Assembly: GCA_964563135.1 (NCBI GenBank)
Contig: CAZLWV010000018.1
Location: forward strand, 9,671 to 73,670
DNA length: 64,000 nucleotides
Origin: JAAYAY01 sp964563135
Lineage (GTDB): Bacteria; Planctomycetota; Planctomycetia; Pirellulales; Thermoguttaceae
Direction of reading: 5' to 3'
Shown here one piece after another: positions 50,900 through 60,649 of the stretch. Under the pieces are notes generated by a model. The model made no database searches and was not told where the DNA came from. It worked only from the letters and a program-made list of their open reading frames with translations. The position numbers and the translations under genes were made by a program. Numbering within the stretch: position 1 is the first letter of the stretch; each line of letters starts with the position of its first letter.

Positions 50900-52612
50900 T
50901 CACTTCACGGATGGTCCAGACGACTCGCCTTCGCGGATCGTAAGCAGCCGATCGGCATCCACGCCTTCGATCACATCCACCGTGCCGCTGGGCCAGCGAA
51001 TCTCGATGCGGTCGACCCGGCTGCGTCGACCCAATCCAAAATGCAGACGCGTGCCAAAGTGGCTCTGGTAGCTTCGGCCGCTGTGGACCTCGTCGATCCG
51101 CTCCAGATCGCCGGCAGCGACCGTGACACGGGCGCCCACGCCGTCGCGGTTCGATCGGACACCGATCAGGCGGAGTTGAATCCAGTGGTTTCCGTTGCTG
51201 GTGGCGTTGCGGAGAATCGTCGGCGGTCGCCGGGAATTGAGAACAACCACGTCGATCCAGCCGTCGTTGTCGAGATCGTCGAAGGCCGCTCCCCGGCTCG
51301 CCTCCACTGGCAGCATGCCGTCGCCGCACCGATCAGACACGTCCTCGAACTGGCCGTTGCCCTGGTTGAGGATCAACTGGTTTGGCGCCCGGTAGTACGA
51401 GCTCGAGTCGAACAGTTCCGCGTTGTCCTCCGTGTGTCCGCTGGCGATGAAGATGTCGAGATCGCCGTCGTTGTCGAAATCGATCAGCCCGGTTCCCCAG
51501 TTGACATACCGGTAGGCTGTGATGCCCGCCCGGGTCGTTTGGGAGACATCCTCAAAGCGCCCCTTGCCCATGTTGTGGTAGAGGATCGCCATTTCACCCT
51601 GGTAACTCGTCATGAAGAAGTCGAACCAACCGTCGTTGTCGTAATCGCCGCAGTCGACACCCATGCTGGCGTTCTCGTTCCCATAGCCATCGAAAGCCAG
51701 CCCGGCCAGAAGGCCCACCTCCTCGAAGCTCCCCGTTCCATCGTTTTCAAAGTAGAAGTTCCTGGCCACGTCGTTGAGCACGAACACGTCCGTATCGCCG
51801 TCGTTATCCCCGTCGACGCAGACCATTCCCATTCCGGTGCCGGCCACCAAACCGATCCCAGATGCCTTGCTGATGTCGGCAAATGTCCCGTCGCCGTTGT
51901 TGCGGAACAGGGAATCGGGAACCGGCTGAAAGTCTCTGGGTGAGGGGTAGCTCGGAATCCCGTCGACCAACCGCTCCACGTGTTCGGCGTAATCGAACCT
52001 GAGGTAGTTGGCCGCGTACAGATCCAGATCGCCATCGTTCTCGATGTCCAGGAAACTGGTACCGGCGCCGACCAGATCACCGTTGCCGACACCGGCCTGT
52101 CCGGTAACGTCGGTGAACGTCCCGTCGCCGTTGTTTCTGTAGAGTACGTTCGGCCCGAAATTGTTCAGGTACAGATCCTGGTCACCGTCGTTGTCGTAGT
52201 CGCCGGCCGTCACTCCCAGCCCGAATCCCAGGTCGCCGGTGCCCGATTCTTCCGTCACGTCCTTGAAGCGGAAGCCGCCCAGGTTGCGATAGAGTGCGTT
52301 CCGGGGCGGTCGGGACCGCCTGGAGCCCTCGAGGGGTTTGCCGTTCAGGAAGTAGATGTCAATCCAGCCGTCGCCGTCGTAGTCAAAGGTGGCCAGGCCT
52401 GCGCTCATCGGTTCCACGATGTAGCGCCGGCCGCTGCTGCCGTCGTCATGGACGAAGTTCACGCCCGTCTCCCCGGTCACTTCGTGGAGCGTTACGGGTC
52501 CGGCGCTCGCGGTCTGCGGCGGCGGCACATTCTTCCGGCAAGCGCACGCCGCCAGCAGGAATGTGAGGATCAGCAGACAGGATGCGTTTCGACGCACCAG
52601 GACAAATGACAT
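50900..52612 (-). CDS. FG-GAP repeat / ASPIC-UnbV lipoprotein 1
   Basis: 570-aa protein of the CRTAC1-like family. The signal ends in lipobox LAAC (Cys 23). Several FG-GAP repeats with calcium-binding DxDxDG loops follow (DYDGDGWIDIY, DYDNDGDQDLY, DGDNDGDTDVF, DFDNDGDLDIF), making a predicted beta-propeller. The C-terminal ASPIC/UnbV domain has VRSNRDGVGARV, GRSYQSHFGTRLHFGLG and VDRIEIRWPSG. It is the last gene of a minus-strand group with a close paralogue and a TPR gene. Probably a surface protein. The partner or substrate is unknown. Confidence 0.88.
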   Translation of the reverse strand: MSFVLVRRNASCLLILTFLLAACACRKNVPPPQTASAGPVTLHEVTGETGVNFVHDDGSSGRRYIVEPMSAGLATFDYDGDGWIDIYFLNGKPLEGSRRSRPPRNALYRNLGGFRFKDVTEESGTGDLGFGLGVTAGDYDNDGDQDLYLNNFGPNVLYRNNGDGTFTDVTGQAGVGNGDLVGAGTSFLDIENDGDLDLYAANYLRFDYAEHVERLVDGIPSYPSPRDFQPVPDSLFRNNGDGTFADISKASGIGLVAGTGMGMVCVDGDNDGDTDVFVLNDVARNFYFENDGTGSFEEVGLLAGLAFDGYGNENASMGVDCGDYDNDGWFDFFMTSYQGEMAILYHNMGKGRFEDVSQTTRAGITAYRYVNWGTGLIDFDNDGDLDIFIASGHTEDNAELFDSSSYYRAPNQLILNQGNGQFEDVSDRCGDGMLPVEASRGAAFDDLDNDGWIDVVVLNSRRPPTILRNATSNGNHWIQLRLIGVRSNRDGVGARVTVAAGDLERIDEVHSGRSYQSHFGTRLHFGLGRRSRVDRIEIRWPSGTVDVIEGVDADRLLTIREGESSGPSVK

Positions 52613-52767
52613 AGGCGTTCCAATGCTGCTTCTACTTGCTGGCGAGACGCCATCTTGCTCGCACGGGTTCTTCCAGGCACCTTCTCCGTCCTTCCGGCTT
52701 CTCCCTCAGACCGAGCCGCGAAAAGCCGCCCACCGCCAACGAGGAGATTGAGTCCCATGATCGCAAC

Positions 52768-54627
52768 TCACTCCGCCTGGTGATCGACGGTGCCCGGCAT
52801 CTGAGTTCCGGTCCCCTCGGTCAGCATGATCAGGCGATCCACCTCAGTATTCTCGAACACCTCGGCCTTGCCTCCGAGCCAGCGAACCTCAACTCGGTCC
52901 ACCCGATCGCACTTCCCGAGACCGAAGTGCAGCCGGGTGCCAAAATGCCCCTGGTAACCCCGGCCGCTGTGGACCTCGTCAACGAGCCGAAGCGGACCGG
53001 CCTCGATGGCCACTTGGGAACCGACCCCGTCGCGGTTGCACCTGGTGCCCCGCAGCCGGATCTGCAGCCAGTGGTTGCCGCCCAGCGAATCGTTGCGGAT
53101 GATTGTTGGCTCCCGCCGCGAATTGAGCACGGCCGCATCGATATCACCGTCGTTGTCCAGATCGTCGAACACCGCGCCGCGGCTGCTCCGCCTGGGAGAC
53201 AGACCGTCGCCGCAACGGTCGGAAACGTTCTCGAACCTGCCGTTGCCCAGGTTCCGCAGCAGCAGGTTCGGAGCCTCGTAGGCCGTCGAATCGTCGTATT
53301 TGTCGATCTCGTCCTGAAGGTGGCCGTTGCCGATGAACAGGTCGCGGAACCCGTCGTTGTCGAAGTCGACCATCCCCACGCCCCAGTTGACATAGGGGTA
53401 GGCCCCTTCGCCCGCCCCCGAGGCCAGGGTCACATCGCCAAACGTGCCGTTGCCCAGGTTTCGGTAGAGAACGGGCAGCTCTCCCTGGTAGGAAGTCATG
53501 AAGAAGTCAAGCCAGCCGTCGTTGTCGTAGTCCCCGCAGTCAACACCCATGCTGCCGAGTTCATCCCCGTACAGGTTGTAGGCCATCCCAGATGCCAATC
53601 CAGCTTCCTCAAAATGCCCGCTGCCGTCGTTGACCATGAGGAAATTGCCTGCAACGTCGTTGAGAATGAACACATCCGAATCGCCGTCCCTGTCGAAATC
53701 GCAGCAAACCATCCCCATGCCGGAACCGGCATGATCGGCGATCCCCGATGGATCACTCACGTCGGTGAATGTGCCGTCACCGTTGTTGCGATAGAGCACC
53801 GAGGGAAGCGGCTGGTAGTCCCGAGGGCCGGCGTACTCCATGAATCCTTGCGTCGAATGGGTTACATGGTTTTCGAAAGTGAAGTCCACATAAATCGCCA
53901 CGTACAGATCGAGCCATCCATCTCCATCCACGTCGACAAACGCTGCTCCGGCCCCCACTTTGTGCCCGCGAGCAACCCCGGCCAACTCGGTCACGTTGGT
54001 AAAAGTGCCATCGCCATTGTTGCGATAGAGCACGTTGGGGCCGAAGTTATTCACGTAGATGTCCTGATCGCCGTCGTTGTCGTAATCGGCGGCAGCCACC
54101 CCCAGTCCGAAACCGGCATCGCCAACACCGGCCTTGTCCGTCACGTCCTCGAACTGCCAGTTGCCGAGGTTTCGCCACAGTTCGTTCCTGGGGGCCTTGC
54201 CACGGACTGCACCACCCAGCGGCGCTCCGTTGACGAAGTAGATGTCGATCCAGCCGTCCCCGTCGTAATCCAGCGTGGCCAGGCCTGCGCTGACTGTCTC
54301 CGGAATGTAGCGCTGCCCGCTGCTCCCGTCGGTATGGACGAAAGTGATCCGGCTGGCCGCCGTTGCGTCACGCATCACGATCGGGCATGTCACCCCCCTG
54401 GCGGCAGGTTCCCTCTGGCGGGAACAGCCGCTGCAGAAGAACACGCCGGCCAACAAGACAACGCAGACTCCGGGGAAGGCTGAGAAAACGAGCCCCCACC
54501 GGCATGGTCCGGTTGGTATGGAAGACCTTCCCGTGTTCCGCCCAGGCCAGGTCGGATCGCCGCTGGTACCTCGTCCTGACAGCTCGTAGACGAAGCCCCG
54601 CCGAAAGTGCCTATGCCTCCAGCTCAA
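52768..54627 (-). CDS. FG-GAP repeat / ASPIC-UnbV lipoprotein 2
   Basis: 619-aa paralogue of the previous protein with the same propeller loops (DYDGDGWIDIY, DYDNDGDQDIY, DVDGDGWLDLY, DFDRDGDSDVF) and ASPIC domain (TRCNRDGVGSQV, GRGYQGHFGTRLHFGLG). The only start that keeps the signal region is TTG 54627, which overlaps the stop of the TPR gene as TTGA, so translation is probably coupled. The hydrophobic stretch PGVCVVLLAGVFFCSGC ends in a lipobox-like CSGC, preceded by about 45 unusual residues. The gap to the first paralogue is 155 bases. Arose by tandem duplication. Confidence 0.87.
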   Translation of the reverse strand: MSWRHRHFRRGFVYELSGRGTSGDPTWPGRNTGRSSIPTGPCRWGLVFSAFPGVCVVLLAGVFFCSGCSRQREPAARGVTCPIVMRDATAASRITFVHTDGSSGQRYIPETVSAGLATLDYDGDGWIDIYFVNGAPLGGAVRGKAPRNELWRNLGNWQFEDVTDKAGVGDAGFGLGVAAADYDNDGDQDIYVNNFGPNVLYRNNGDGTFTNVTELAGVARGHKVGAGAAFVDVDGDGWLDLYVAIYVDFTFENHVTHSTQGFMEYAGPRDYQPLPSVLYRNNGDGTFTDVSDPSGIADHAGSGMGMVCCDFDRDGDSDVFILNDVAGNFLMVNDGSGHFEEAGLASGMAYNLYGDELGSMGVDCGDYDNDGWLDFFMTSYQGELPVLYRNLGNGTFGDVTLASGAGEGAYPYVNWGVGMVDFDNDGFRDLFIGNGHLQDEIDKYDDSTAYEAPNLLLRNLGNGRFENVSDRCGDGLSPRRSSRGAVFDDLDNDGDIDAAVLNSRREPTIIRNDSLGGNHWLQIRLRGTRCNRDGVGSQVAIEAGPLRLVDEVHSGRGYQGHFGTRLHFGLGKCDRVDRVEVRWLGGKAEVFENTEVDRLIMLTEGTGTQMPGTVDHQAE

Positions 54628-56036
54628 TTCTGGCTCCCCAACATGCGATAGGCCTGAGCGATCCCTGCATCCGTCGGTGCCAGCGCCATGGCCCTTTCCA
54701 GAGCGTCTCTGGCACTCGCCATGTCCCTGGCAGCCAGCGAGGCGTTGGCCAGCAGTACCAGGTATTGCGGCGTAGGTTCCAGTTCCGCGGCCTTCCTGGC
54801 CAGCGTCTGCGCTTCGGCGGCCCTGTTGATCTGCTGAGCGAGCATGCCGGCCAGGGCAGCATATCCGCCGGCCAGTTCGGGGGTCAGTACAATGGCCCTG
54901 CGATAGGCCTTCTCCGCTCCTGCTGTGTCACCAAGTTCGGCCAACAGACTGCCGGCTCTCATCTGCGCACTCAGTACGTTGTCTCCCACCGCCAGCATCT
55001 GCTGAATCATCGAAATCGCTTCGTTCTTTCTGCCCTGGCGCACATAAAGCCACGACAGGACTTCACAGGCCGCCGGAAGCTCGGGAGCCAGTTCTCGTGA
55101 ACGAAACAGATAGCGCTCCGCCAGTTCTGTATTTCCGTTTGCGATGTACTCGTTCGCCACCTCCACGTAGACCTTGGCTGCATTCCGCCTGACCCGCTGG
55201 AGATCGTCCTCCTTGAGCCTGTCGCGATGGGCCTGTTCATCGACTTTCTTCAGGGCAACAAGCTTCTCGCCGTATCGTTTTGCCTCCTCCTTCTGGCCAA
55301 GGTTGACGCACGCTGTGACCAGACCGTGGTAGGCATTTGTGAATTCGGGCGCAAGAGTGACAGCCTTCGCAAGCGTTTCTTTGGCCTTGTCGTAGTGGCG
55401 CAATTGAACATAGGCATGCCCAAGTAGCGCAATGCTGGCGATCGCTTGGGGATGTTTCTCAACGTCCGCCTCGAGCACTTGGACGGCCTCGGCAACTTGC
55501 CCGGATCCGAGCAGCGCTTCGCCCAAAGAAGCCGCGTGCCGCGACGAGTTGGGATTCTGGCGGGCGGCCTCCGCCAGGTACTTCCCCGCTTCTGCATATT
55601 GGCCCATTTCCAGACACGTCAGCCCGATCGATTCCGACGCATCCGTGAACTCGGGATCGATCTGGAGGCAACGTTGCCACAACTCGATGGCCGAGTCTCC
55701 CTTGCCAAAAGTCTTGTGAATCTGCGCCACGGCGTACAGCGCGCCGGGAGAGTCGGGAAAGTCGCTCTCCAACTGCTGGGCCACTCCATCAAGTTCGCAA
55801 AGAAGGGCTGCCATCTCGGCAGGAACCTCATCGATCCCTTCCAGAAGAACGCTCGGCCGCTTGTTGAGCGAAAGGCGGACTACCGCGCCGGAGATGACCA
55901 GTAGAGCACTGAGTAGCCAGAACCACCGCCTGCGAAGCACCGATCGACGTTGCACCGCCGGCCCGGGCAAACTGGGTGGCCCTGCCAGGCAGCCCGCTTC
56001 TCTCGGCAGTAGCTCACGGTTCTCCGGATGGGCCAT
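54624..56036 (-). CDS. membrane-anchored TPR protein
   Basis: 470 aa from ATG 56036, without a strong ribosome site. One membrane helix lies near residue 40 (RRRWFWLLSALLVISGAVV). The rest is a series of tetratricopeptide repeats (for example ALYAVAQIHKTFGKGDSAIELW, ESIGLTCLEMGQYAEAGKYL, LGHAYVQLRHYDKAKETL, AYRRAIVLTPELAGGYAAL). TPR proteins hold protein partners. Coupling with the FG-GAP gene suggests that this one works with those lipoproteins. A longer frame to 56237 lacks plausible features. Confidence 0.82.
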   Translation of the reverse strand: MAHPENRELLPREAGCLAGPPSLPGPAVQRRSVLRRRWFWLLSALLVISGAVVRLSLNKRPSVLLEGIDEVPAEMAALLCELDGVAQQLESDFPDSPGALYAVAQIHKTFGKGDSAIELWQRCLQIDPEFTDASESIGLTCLEMGQYAEAGKYLAEAARQNPNSSRHAASLGEALLGSGQVAEAVQVLEADVEKHPQAIASIALLGHAYVQLRHYDKAKETLAKAVTLAPEFTNAYHGLVTACVNLGQKEEAKRYGEKLVALKKVDEQAHRDRLKEDDLQRVRRNAAKVYVEVANEYIANGNTELAERYLFRSRELAPELPAACEVLSWLYVRQGRKNEAISMIQQMLAVGDNVLSAQMRAGSLLAELGDTAGAEKAYRRAIVLTPELAGGYAALAGMLAQQINRAAEAQTLARKAAELEPTPQYLVLLANASLAARDMASARDALERAMALAPTDAGIAQAYRMLGSQN

Positions 56037-56202
56037 CACCAACTCGATCGCAGACGCAAGAGAAACGAATCCTCGACCATCGGGGCCAGCATCTATACTA
56101 CACAAAGAAAGCCCTTGCCTGCAAACCAGTTGCAGGCAAGGGGAATCGTTGCATCGGGACCGGAAGGTTTGGCTCGCCGAAGGCAAGCTGGAACCGTCTG
56201 GC

Positions 56203-56550
56203 TTACTTGGGTGCCGATCCGGCACCGCCTCCGCCACCGAGCTTCTTGAGCATCTCGTTGGCCTTCGCCTTGACCTTCGCGGAGTCCGACATCGACATCA
56301 ACTGCTGAGCACCAGCCTTCAGGTCTTTCGCAAGCGCAGCATCTTCTGCAGCCAGCTTGTCGATCTCGCCCATCATGGCACCAATCTCGCTGCCGCCTTG
56401 ACCGCTGGCGGCGATCCCTTCCAGGGCTTTCTGGATCGCGTCACGCGCCGAAACCTTGGGAGCGTCGACGGACTCGGACTTCGGACCACCGCATCCGATC
56501 AGCACCAGAACCACTGACAAGACCACAAACCCTACCCAATTCGTACGCAT
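56203..56550 (-). CDS. small lipoprotein of unknown function
   Basis: 115-aa protein with an N-terminal signal ending in lipobox LIGC, then a helical, Ala/Lys/Glu-rich body and a Gly-rich tail (GGGGGAGS). It has no known domain. It sits 60 bases after the DUF1559 gene on the same strand, a frequent neighbour arrangement in Planctomycetes. Probably an outer-layer helper protein. No function can be given. Confidence 0.75.
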   Translation of the reverse strand: MRTNWVGFVVLSVVLVLIGCGGPKSESVDAPKVSARDAIQKALEGIAASGQGGSEIGAMMGEIDKLAAEDAALAKDLKAGAQQLMSMSDSAKVKAKANEMLKKLGGGGGAGSAPK

Positions 56551-56610
56551 TCGCTCTCCTTTCTCATACGCTGAAATGCTCTGACAATTGCTGCTTTCCG
56601 GACAGCCAGG

Positions 56611-57642
56611 CTACGGAGGCGACACCGACTCCTTGCCGGACTTGGTGCCCAGGGCCTGGTACGTGGCCCATTCGATCGTCTCCGTGATGAAACGCACCGA
56701 TCCGTCGCCAAGCGCGTGCTGGCTGCCGCCGGGATGGAAGCTGCGCGACGGGTAGATCCCGTCACGGTCCGACGAATAACCCGGCGGGCTGGTCGCGATG
56801 CAGGTCGGATACCGCCAGTTGGGGGGGGCAACCGTATTGAACACGGTTTGTGTGTAATTGGTGCCGATGTATCCCCAGCCGTTGCTGCTCAGGTGGGAAC
56901 TCTTGCCCGCCTCGCACTGGGCACCCCAAGCCTCGATGTCCGACTGACTGGTCACGCTGGCGTTCGGATATTCCCAGGGCCTGGATCCGCTGTAAGTCAC
57001 GTTGGTCACCGGTTCGCCCGGCATATAGCTGCCGCCGTTGCCGTCGCCGCTGAGCACCTCCCCCGCCAGGATCGTGTTCGACGTCCCGTCGCGGAGTTCG
57101 GAAATGGCGGTCTCTCTTCGCGTCGAGAAAGCGCCCGGGCCTTGACGGTTCTGGCGGTTGCCGCTCGCGTCGGTCGGCCCCTCCCAATCGAGTATAGGAC
57201 CGTAGCAGACGGCATAGTTGGAGCCGGGACCGCCCGACCAGATGTCCGTGCTCGGCGGGGCCTTGTCGGCTGACGGGCACAGTAGCGCAGCCAGCGGTAC
57301 GTTCCGCACTGTCAGAGCCTGATCGTACCACGTCAGTCCCCAGTTGATGTTCTCATAGATGGCGTTCTGCTCCATATAAGGCAGGAGCATCGCGTGAACG
57401 CTGAAACCTTGCCAAATCCCACAGTTGACCGGGGGATTGGCGCCTCGCGGGAAAGTCTTGTGAACATCGTGGTAGTTGTGCGAGGCAAGCGCAAACTGCT
57501 TCAGGTTGTTGCTGCACTGGCTCCTGCGAGCCGCTTCGCGGGCCGCCTGCACGGCTGGTAACAACAGGGCGATCAAAATGCCGATGATGGCGATCACCAC
57601 GAGTAGTTCCACAAGTGTGAAACCTCTTCGTTTTGCACGCAT
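56611..57642 (-). CDS. DUF1559 prepilin-like protein
   Basis: 343 aa from ATG 57642 with GGGAGGAG 5 bases upstream. The N terminus is a type IV prepilin signal (KRRGFTLVELLVVIAIIGILIALLLPAV cut at landmarks GFTLVELL and AIIGILIALLLPAV). The body is DUF1559 (SBP_bac_10-like), with CSNNLKQFALASHNYHDVHKTFP cut to NNLKQFALASHNYHD and the C-terminal DGIYPSRSFHPGGSQHALGDGSVRFI landmarks SFHPGG and DGSVRF. Planctomycetes have many such proteins, and their function is unknown. It is the first gene of the minus-strand group ending at 50900, though gaps may divide it. Confidence 0.93.
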   Translation of the reverse strand: MRAKRRGFTLVELLVVIAIIGILIALLLPAVQAAREAARRSQCSNNLKQFALASHNYHDVHKTFPRGANPPVNCGIWQGFSVHAMLLPYMEQNAIYENINWGLTWYDQALTVRNVPLAALLCPSADKAPPSTDIWSGGPGSNYAVCYGPILDWEGPTDASGNRQNRQGPGAFSTRRETAISELRDGTSNTILAGEVLSGDGNGGSYMPGEPVTNVTYSGSRPWEYPNASVTSQSDIEAWGAQCEAGKSSHLSSNGWGYIGTNYTQTVFNTVAPPNWRYPTCIATSPPGYSSDRDGIYPSRSFHPGGSQHALGDGSVRFITETIEWATYQALGTKSGKESVSPP

Positions 57643-58504
57643 ACGTCTCCTCCCGGATAGAAAAGAATCACTACAATGAACCACGAGGGCACACAGGTTC
57701 GCTGCGGAACGGAACAGTCAGAACGTCCGTCGCAAGCCAGCCATTCCAACCTGGACGACCGCAACCAACGCCAATGCACGACCTCGTTGCGCCGGCTCCC
57801 GACCGGAGCGTGGACGAACAAGTCGCTGCACGAAGCCTCTTCGTTGTGGCCAAAAGATCCGATTTTCCTAAAATAACCCCAGGCAAGGCGATTCTACTTG
57901 TAGGCAGACACAGCGTCAATCGACCAATTGGATGCTTTGCACAATTCCCCTCTTTCGTGGCATGCCCTTGTCCGGTCGGTTTCCTGCCTCGACCAGAGGC
58001 CGCCGGGCACTGGAACAAGATCGCATCAATACCCACCGCACAACGACGCTGCCGGCAGACTGCCCCATCAGACAAGCCTGCAGGTATTATCGGGTGCCAA
58101 CTGAACACTCTCCCGAGAAAAACTGCATCCGCCACCCGCACGTCCCTGGGAATCTGCGATTCTCATCGCCGTGCGCAGGTCGCAGCGGGCCACTCACTGC
58201 CTCTCCGTAGGGCCCCCTCCCTCCCCCAATGCTGGCCATGCCGCCACGGGTGGGCGACTCATCCCACCTAAGTACCATAATGCCGGTACCCCCCCTTGTG
58301 CTAGCGGGGGTTTTCGGCGACGATACCCGATCTGGTCTGCATGGCCGCGAGCCGGGAGGACCGGTTCTGCCACTGGGGATGATAGGATGGACGGGTCGCC
58401 TTGCCGATACCTCCGTCAATCATCCTGATGCTTCGCGGACCCGGCGCGCTTGATCATCCTCACCCTTCGTCTTTTCGACCTGATACCACAGGAGTACCGT
58501 CTCG
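57643..58504. other. divergent intergenic region of about 860 bases
   Basis: No gene is supported on either strand. A GC hairpin at 58291-58310 (ccccc / ggggg, loop ttgtgctagc) is followed by TTTT and could be a leader terminator on the plus strand about 190 bases before tpiA. The promoters of tpiA and of the DUF1559 gene should both be here. Confidence 0.4.
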
Positions 58505-59263
58505 ATGCGACGCCCTTTCATTGCCGGTAACTGGAAGATGAACCTCGATCTGGCCTCCTCGGTGGCACTTGTGGAAGGCCTCGTCAAGAAGTTGGCCGAT
58601 TGCGGCGATGTCGACGTGGCCGTCTGCCCCCCCAGCGTGTACCTGGCAGCAGTGGCCAAGGCCGCTGCAGGTTCGATCGTCGGCGTCGGCGCCCAGAACA
58701 TGTATCACGAGCCGAACGGGGCATTCACCGGCGAACTCAGCGGGGCCATGCTCAAGGACGTTGGTTGCCGCTACGTGATTCTCGGCCACAGCGAGCGACG
58801 AAACATCCTGGGCGAATCGAGCGAAGCGGTGAATCTGAAGGTTCACGCCGCTCTGGCGGCCGGTCTTGTTCCCATCGTCTGTGTCGGCGAGCTTCTGGCC
58901 GAGCGCAAGGCCAACAAGACCATGGACGTGATCCGCCGCCAGTTCGACGGCTCTTTCTCGGGGCTGACCGCCGAGCAGATGAAGCAGACTGTCATTGCCT
59001 ATGAGCCGGTCTGGGCCATTGGAACCGGGGAGGTTGCTACTCCCGCACAGGCCGAAGAGGTCCATCTCGGCCTTCGCAAGTTGATGGAAGCTCGCTACAA
59101 TAAGGAAGTTGCGGAGACTGTGCGGATTCAATACGGCGGAAGCGTCAAGCCCGATAACGCTGCCGAATTGCTGGCTCAGCCCAATATCGACGGCGCACTG
59201 GTCGGCGGCGCGAGCCTCAAGGTCGAGCCTTTCGTGGGTATCGTTGCCGGAGCGAAGAAATAG
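58505..59263 (+). CDS. tpiA: triosephosphate isomerase
   Basis: Interconverts DHAP and glyceraldehyde-3-phosphate in glycolysis. The 252-aa protein has AGNWKMN (Lys), GHSERR (His), AYEPVWAIGTG (Glu) and YGGSVKPDN, all expected catalytic and phosphate-binding parts. It is the first gene of a plus-strand housekeeping operon. secG begins 15 bases later. Confidence 0.98.
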   Translation: MRRPFIAGNWKMNLDLASSVALVEGLVKKLADCGDVDVAVCPPSVYLAAVAKAAAGSIVGVGAQNMYHEPNGAFTGELSGAMLKDVGCRYVILGHSERRNILGESSEAVNLKVHAALAAGLVPIVCVGELLAERKANKTMDVIRRQFDGSFSGLTAEQMKQTVIAYEPVWAIGTGEVATPAQAEEVHLGLRKLMEARYNKEVAETVRIQYGGSVKPDNAAELLAQPNIDGALVGGASLKVEPFVGIVAGAKK

Positions 59264-59278
59264 AGGAAGGACTGATCT

Positions 59279-59713
59279 ATGTGGCAAACCTTGATGATGG
59301 TCTCCATGCTGCTGAGCGCAGTGATTCTCATCCTGCTGATCCTCGTGCAGCGTGGGAAAGGGGGCGGTCTGGCCGGTGCCCTTGGCGGCATGGGCGGGCA
59401 GAGCGCCTTTGGCACCAAAGCCGGCGACACCTTCACCCGAATCACCATCGGTGTGGCCATCTGCTGGATTCTCCTCTGCATGGTGGCCGTGGGAACCATG
59501 AAGCATCCGAGCAGTTCGCTTAACCTGCCCGGTTCCAGCGCCAGCGCTGGCACTCCGGCGGGCAACCAGCCGGCGGGCACTGCACCGGCTGGCACGAAAC
59601 CGGAATCGCCGGCGCCGACGGGATCCGCTCCGGCTGGAAGCTCGTCCACCGCGACTGCGCCAGCCGGCGGTGGTGCCGAGTCCTCGCCCGCTCCGGCCGA
59701 ACAACCCAAGTAG
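59279..59713 (+). CDS. secG: preprotein translocase subunit SecG
   Basis: Small SecYEG subunit with two membrane segments (LMMVSMLLSAVILILLILVQ and ITIGVAICWILLCMVAVG) and GGGLAGALGGMGGQSAFGTKAGD between them. A Pro/Ala/Gly-rich tail of about 60 residues follows, longer than in most SecG and cytoplasmic or periplasmic depending on topology. It sits between tpiA and yicC, as often found in Planctomycetes. Confidence 0.93.
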   Translation: MWQTLMMVSMLLSAVILILLILVQRGKGGGLAGALGGMGGQSAFGTKAGDTFTRITIGVAICWILLCMVAVGTMKHPSSSLNLPGSSASAGTPAGNQPAGTAPAGTKPESPAPTGSAPAGSSSTATAPAGGGAESSPAPAEQPK

Positions 59714-59762
59714 TCGATCGGGCCCTGGAATACTGAATGCTACCCGAAGGAGCGCCCCATCC

Positions 59763-60647
59763 GTGTTGCTGAGCATGACCGGTTACGGGGAATCCCAGAC
59801 CCAGGAAGATCGCCTGGCGGTGTCGGTTGAGGTGCGCTGTATCAACAGCCGTTACCTGAAACTGTCGGTCCGCTCGACCGATGGATATGGCCCTTTGGAG
59901 CCCAAGATCGAGGCCGTTGTCCGCGAGCGGATCCGGCGGGGTACCATCCAGGTCAACGTGCGGATCGAGCGCGCAGCCTCCGCGGAAGACTATCGCCTCA
60001 ATGAAGACGTCCTCGATGGCTACCGGATCCAGTTGAAGAGGATCCAGGAGGCTTGGGGCAACCACCAGCCCATCGATCCGCAGCAGTTGCTTCTGCTTCC
60101 GGGCGTGGTCGACGAAGCGACCCGCGGGGCGGAGGATGCCAGCCGCGAGTGGCCCGTCGTCGAGCAGACGCTGTTGCGGGCGCTCGACGGGCTCGACGCC
60201 ATGCGCCGCGGGGAGGGCACGGCCATGGCCGCCGACCTGACCGCGAACCTCGATGGGATCCGTGCCGCCCTCAGCAAGGTCGATCAACGCGCACCGCAGG
60301 TGGTTGAAGCCTACCGCACGCGGCTCAACGATCGCATCGGCAAGGTCCTCGCGGAGCTGAACGCAACCCTCGAACCGGCCGACATCCTCAAGGAAGTCAG
60401 CCTGTTTGCCGACCGTAGCGACATCTCCGAAGAAATCGTCCGTCTCCGCAGCCACCTGGACCAGTTCCGCGAAATCATGGATTCCGCCGAGCCTTCCGGG
60501 CGAAAGCTCGATTTCCTCACGCAGGAAATGGTCCGCGAAGGAAACACGATCGGCTCGAAGGCAAACGATGTGGAGATCGCTCGCCACGTGATCGAAATCA
60601 AGTCGGCAGTCGAACGCATCCGTGAAATGATTCAGAACGTCGAGTGA
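59763..60647 (+). CDS. yicC: YicC-family endoribonuclease
   Basis: 294 aa from GTG 59763, which has AAGGAG about 10 bases upstream. ATG 59775 (MTGYGES) is too far from that site but also possible. The YicC domains are seen in SMTGYGESQ, CINSRYLKL, RGTIQVNVRIER, the central EGTAMAADL, and the C-terminal DISEEIVRLRSHLDQF, GRKLDFLTQEMVREGNTIGSKA cut at LDFLTQEM and EGNTIGSKA, with the end IKSAVERIREMIQNVE. E. coli YicC takes part in RNA decay. The gene ends 2 bases before the gmk start. Confidence 0.93.
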   Translation: MLLSMTGYGESQTQEDRLAVSVEVRCINSRYLKLSVRSTDGYGPLEPKIEAVVRERIRRGTIQVNVRIERAASAEDYRLNEDVLDGYRIQLKRIQEAWGNHQPIDPQQLLLLPGVVDEATRGAEDASREWPVVEQTLLRALDGLDAMRRGEGTAMAADLTANLDGIRAALSKVDQRAPQVVEAYRTRLNDRIGKVLAELNATLEPADILKEVSLFADRSDISEEIVRLRSHLDQFREIMDSAEPSGRKLDFLTQEMVREGNTIGSKANDVEIARHVIEIKSAVERIREMIQNVE

Positions 60648-60649
60648 CG

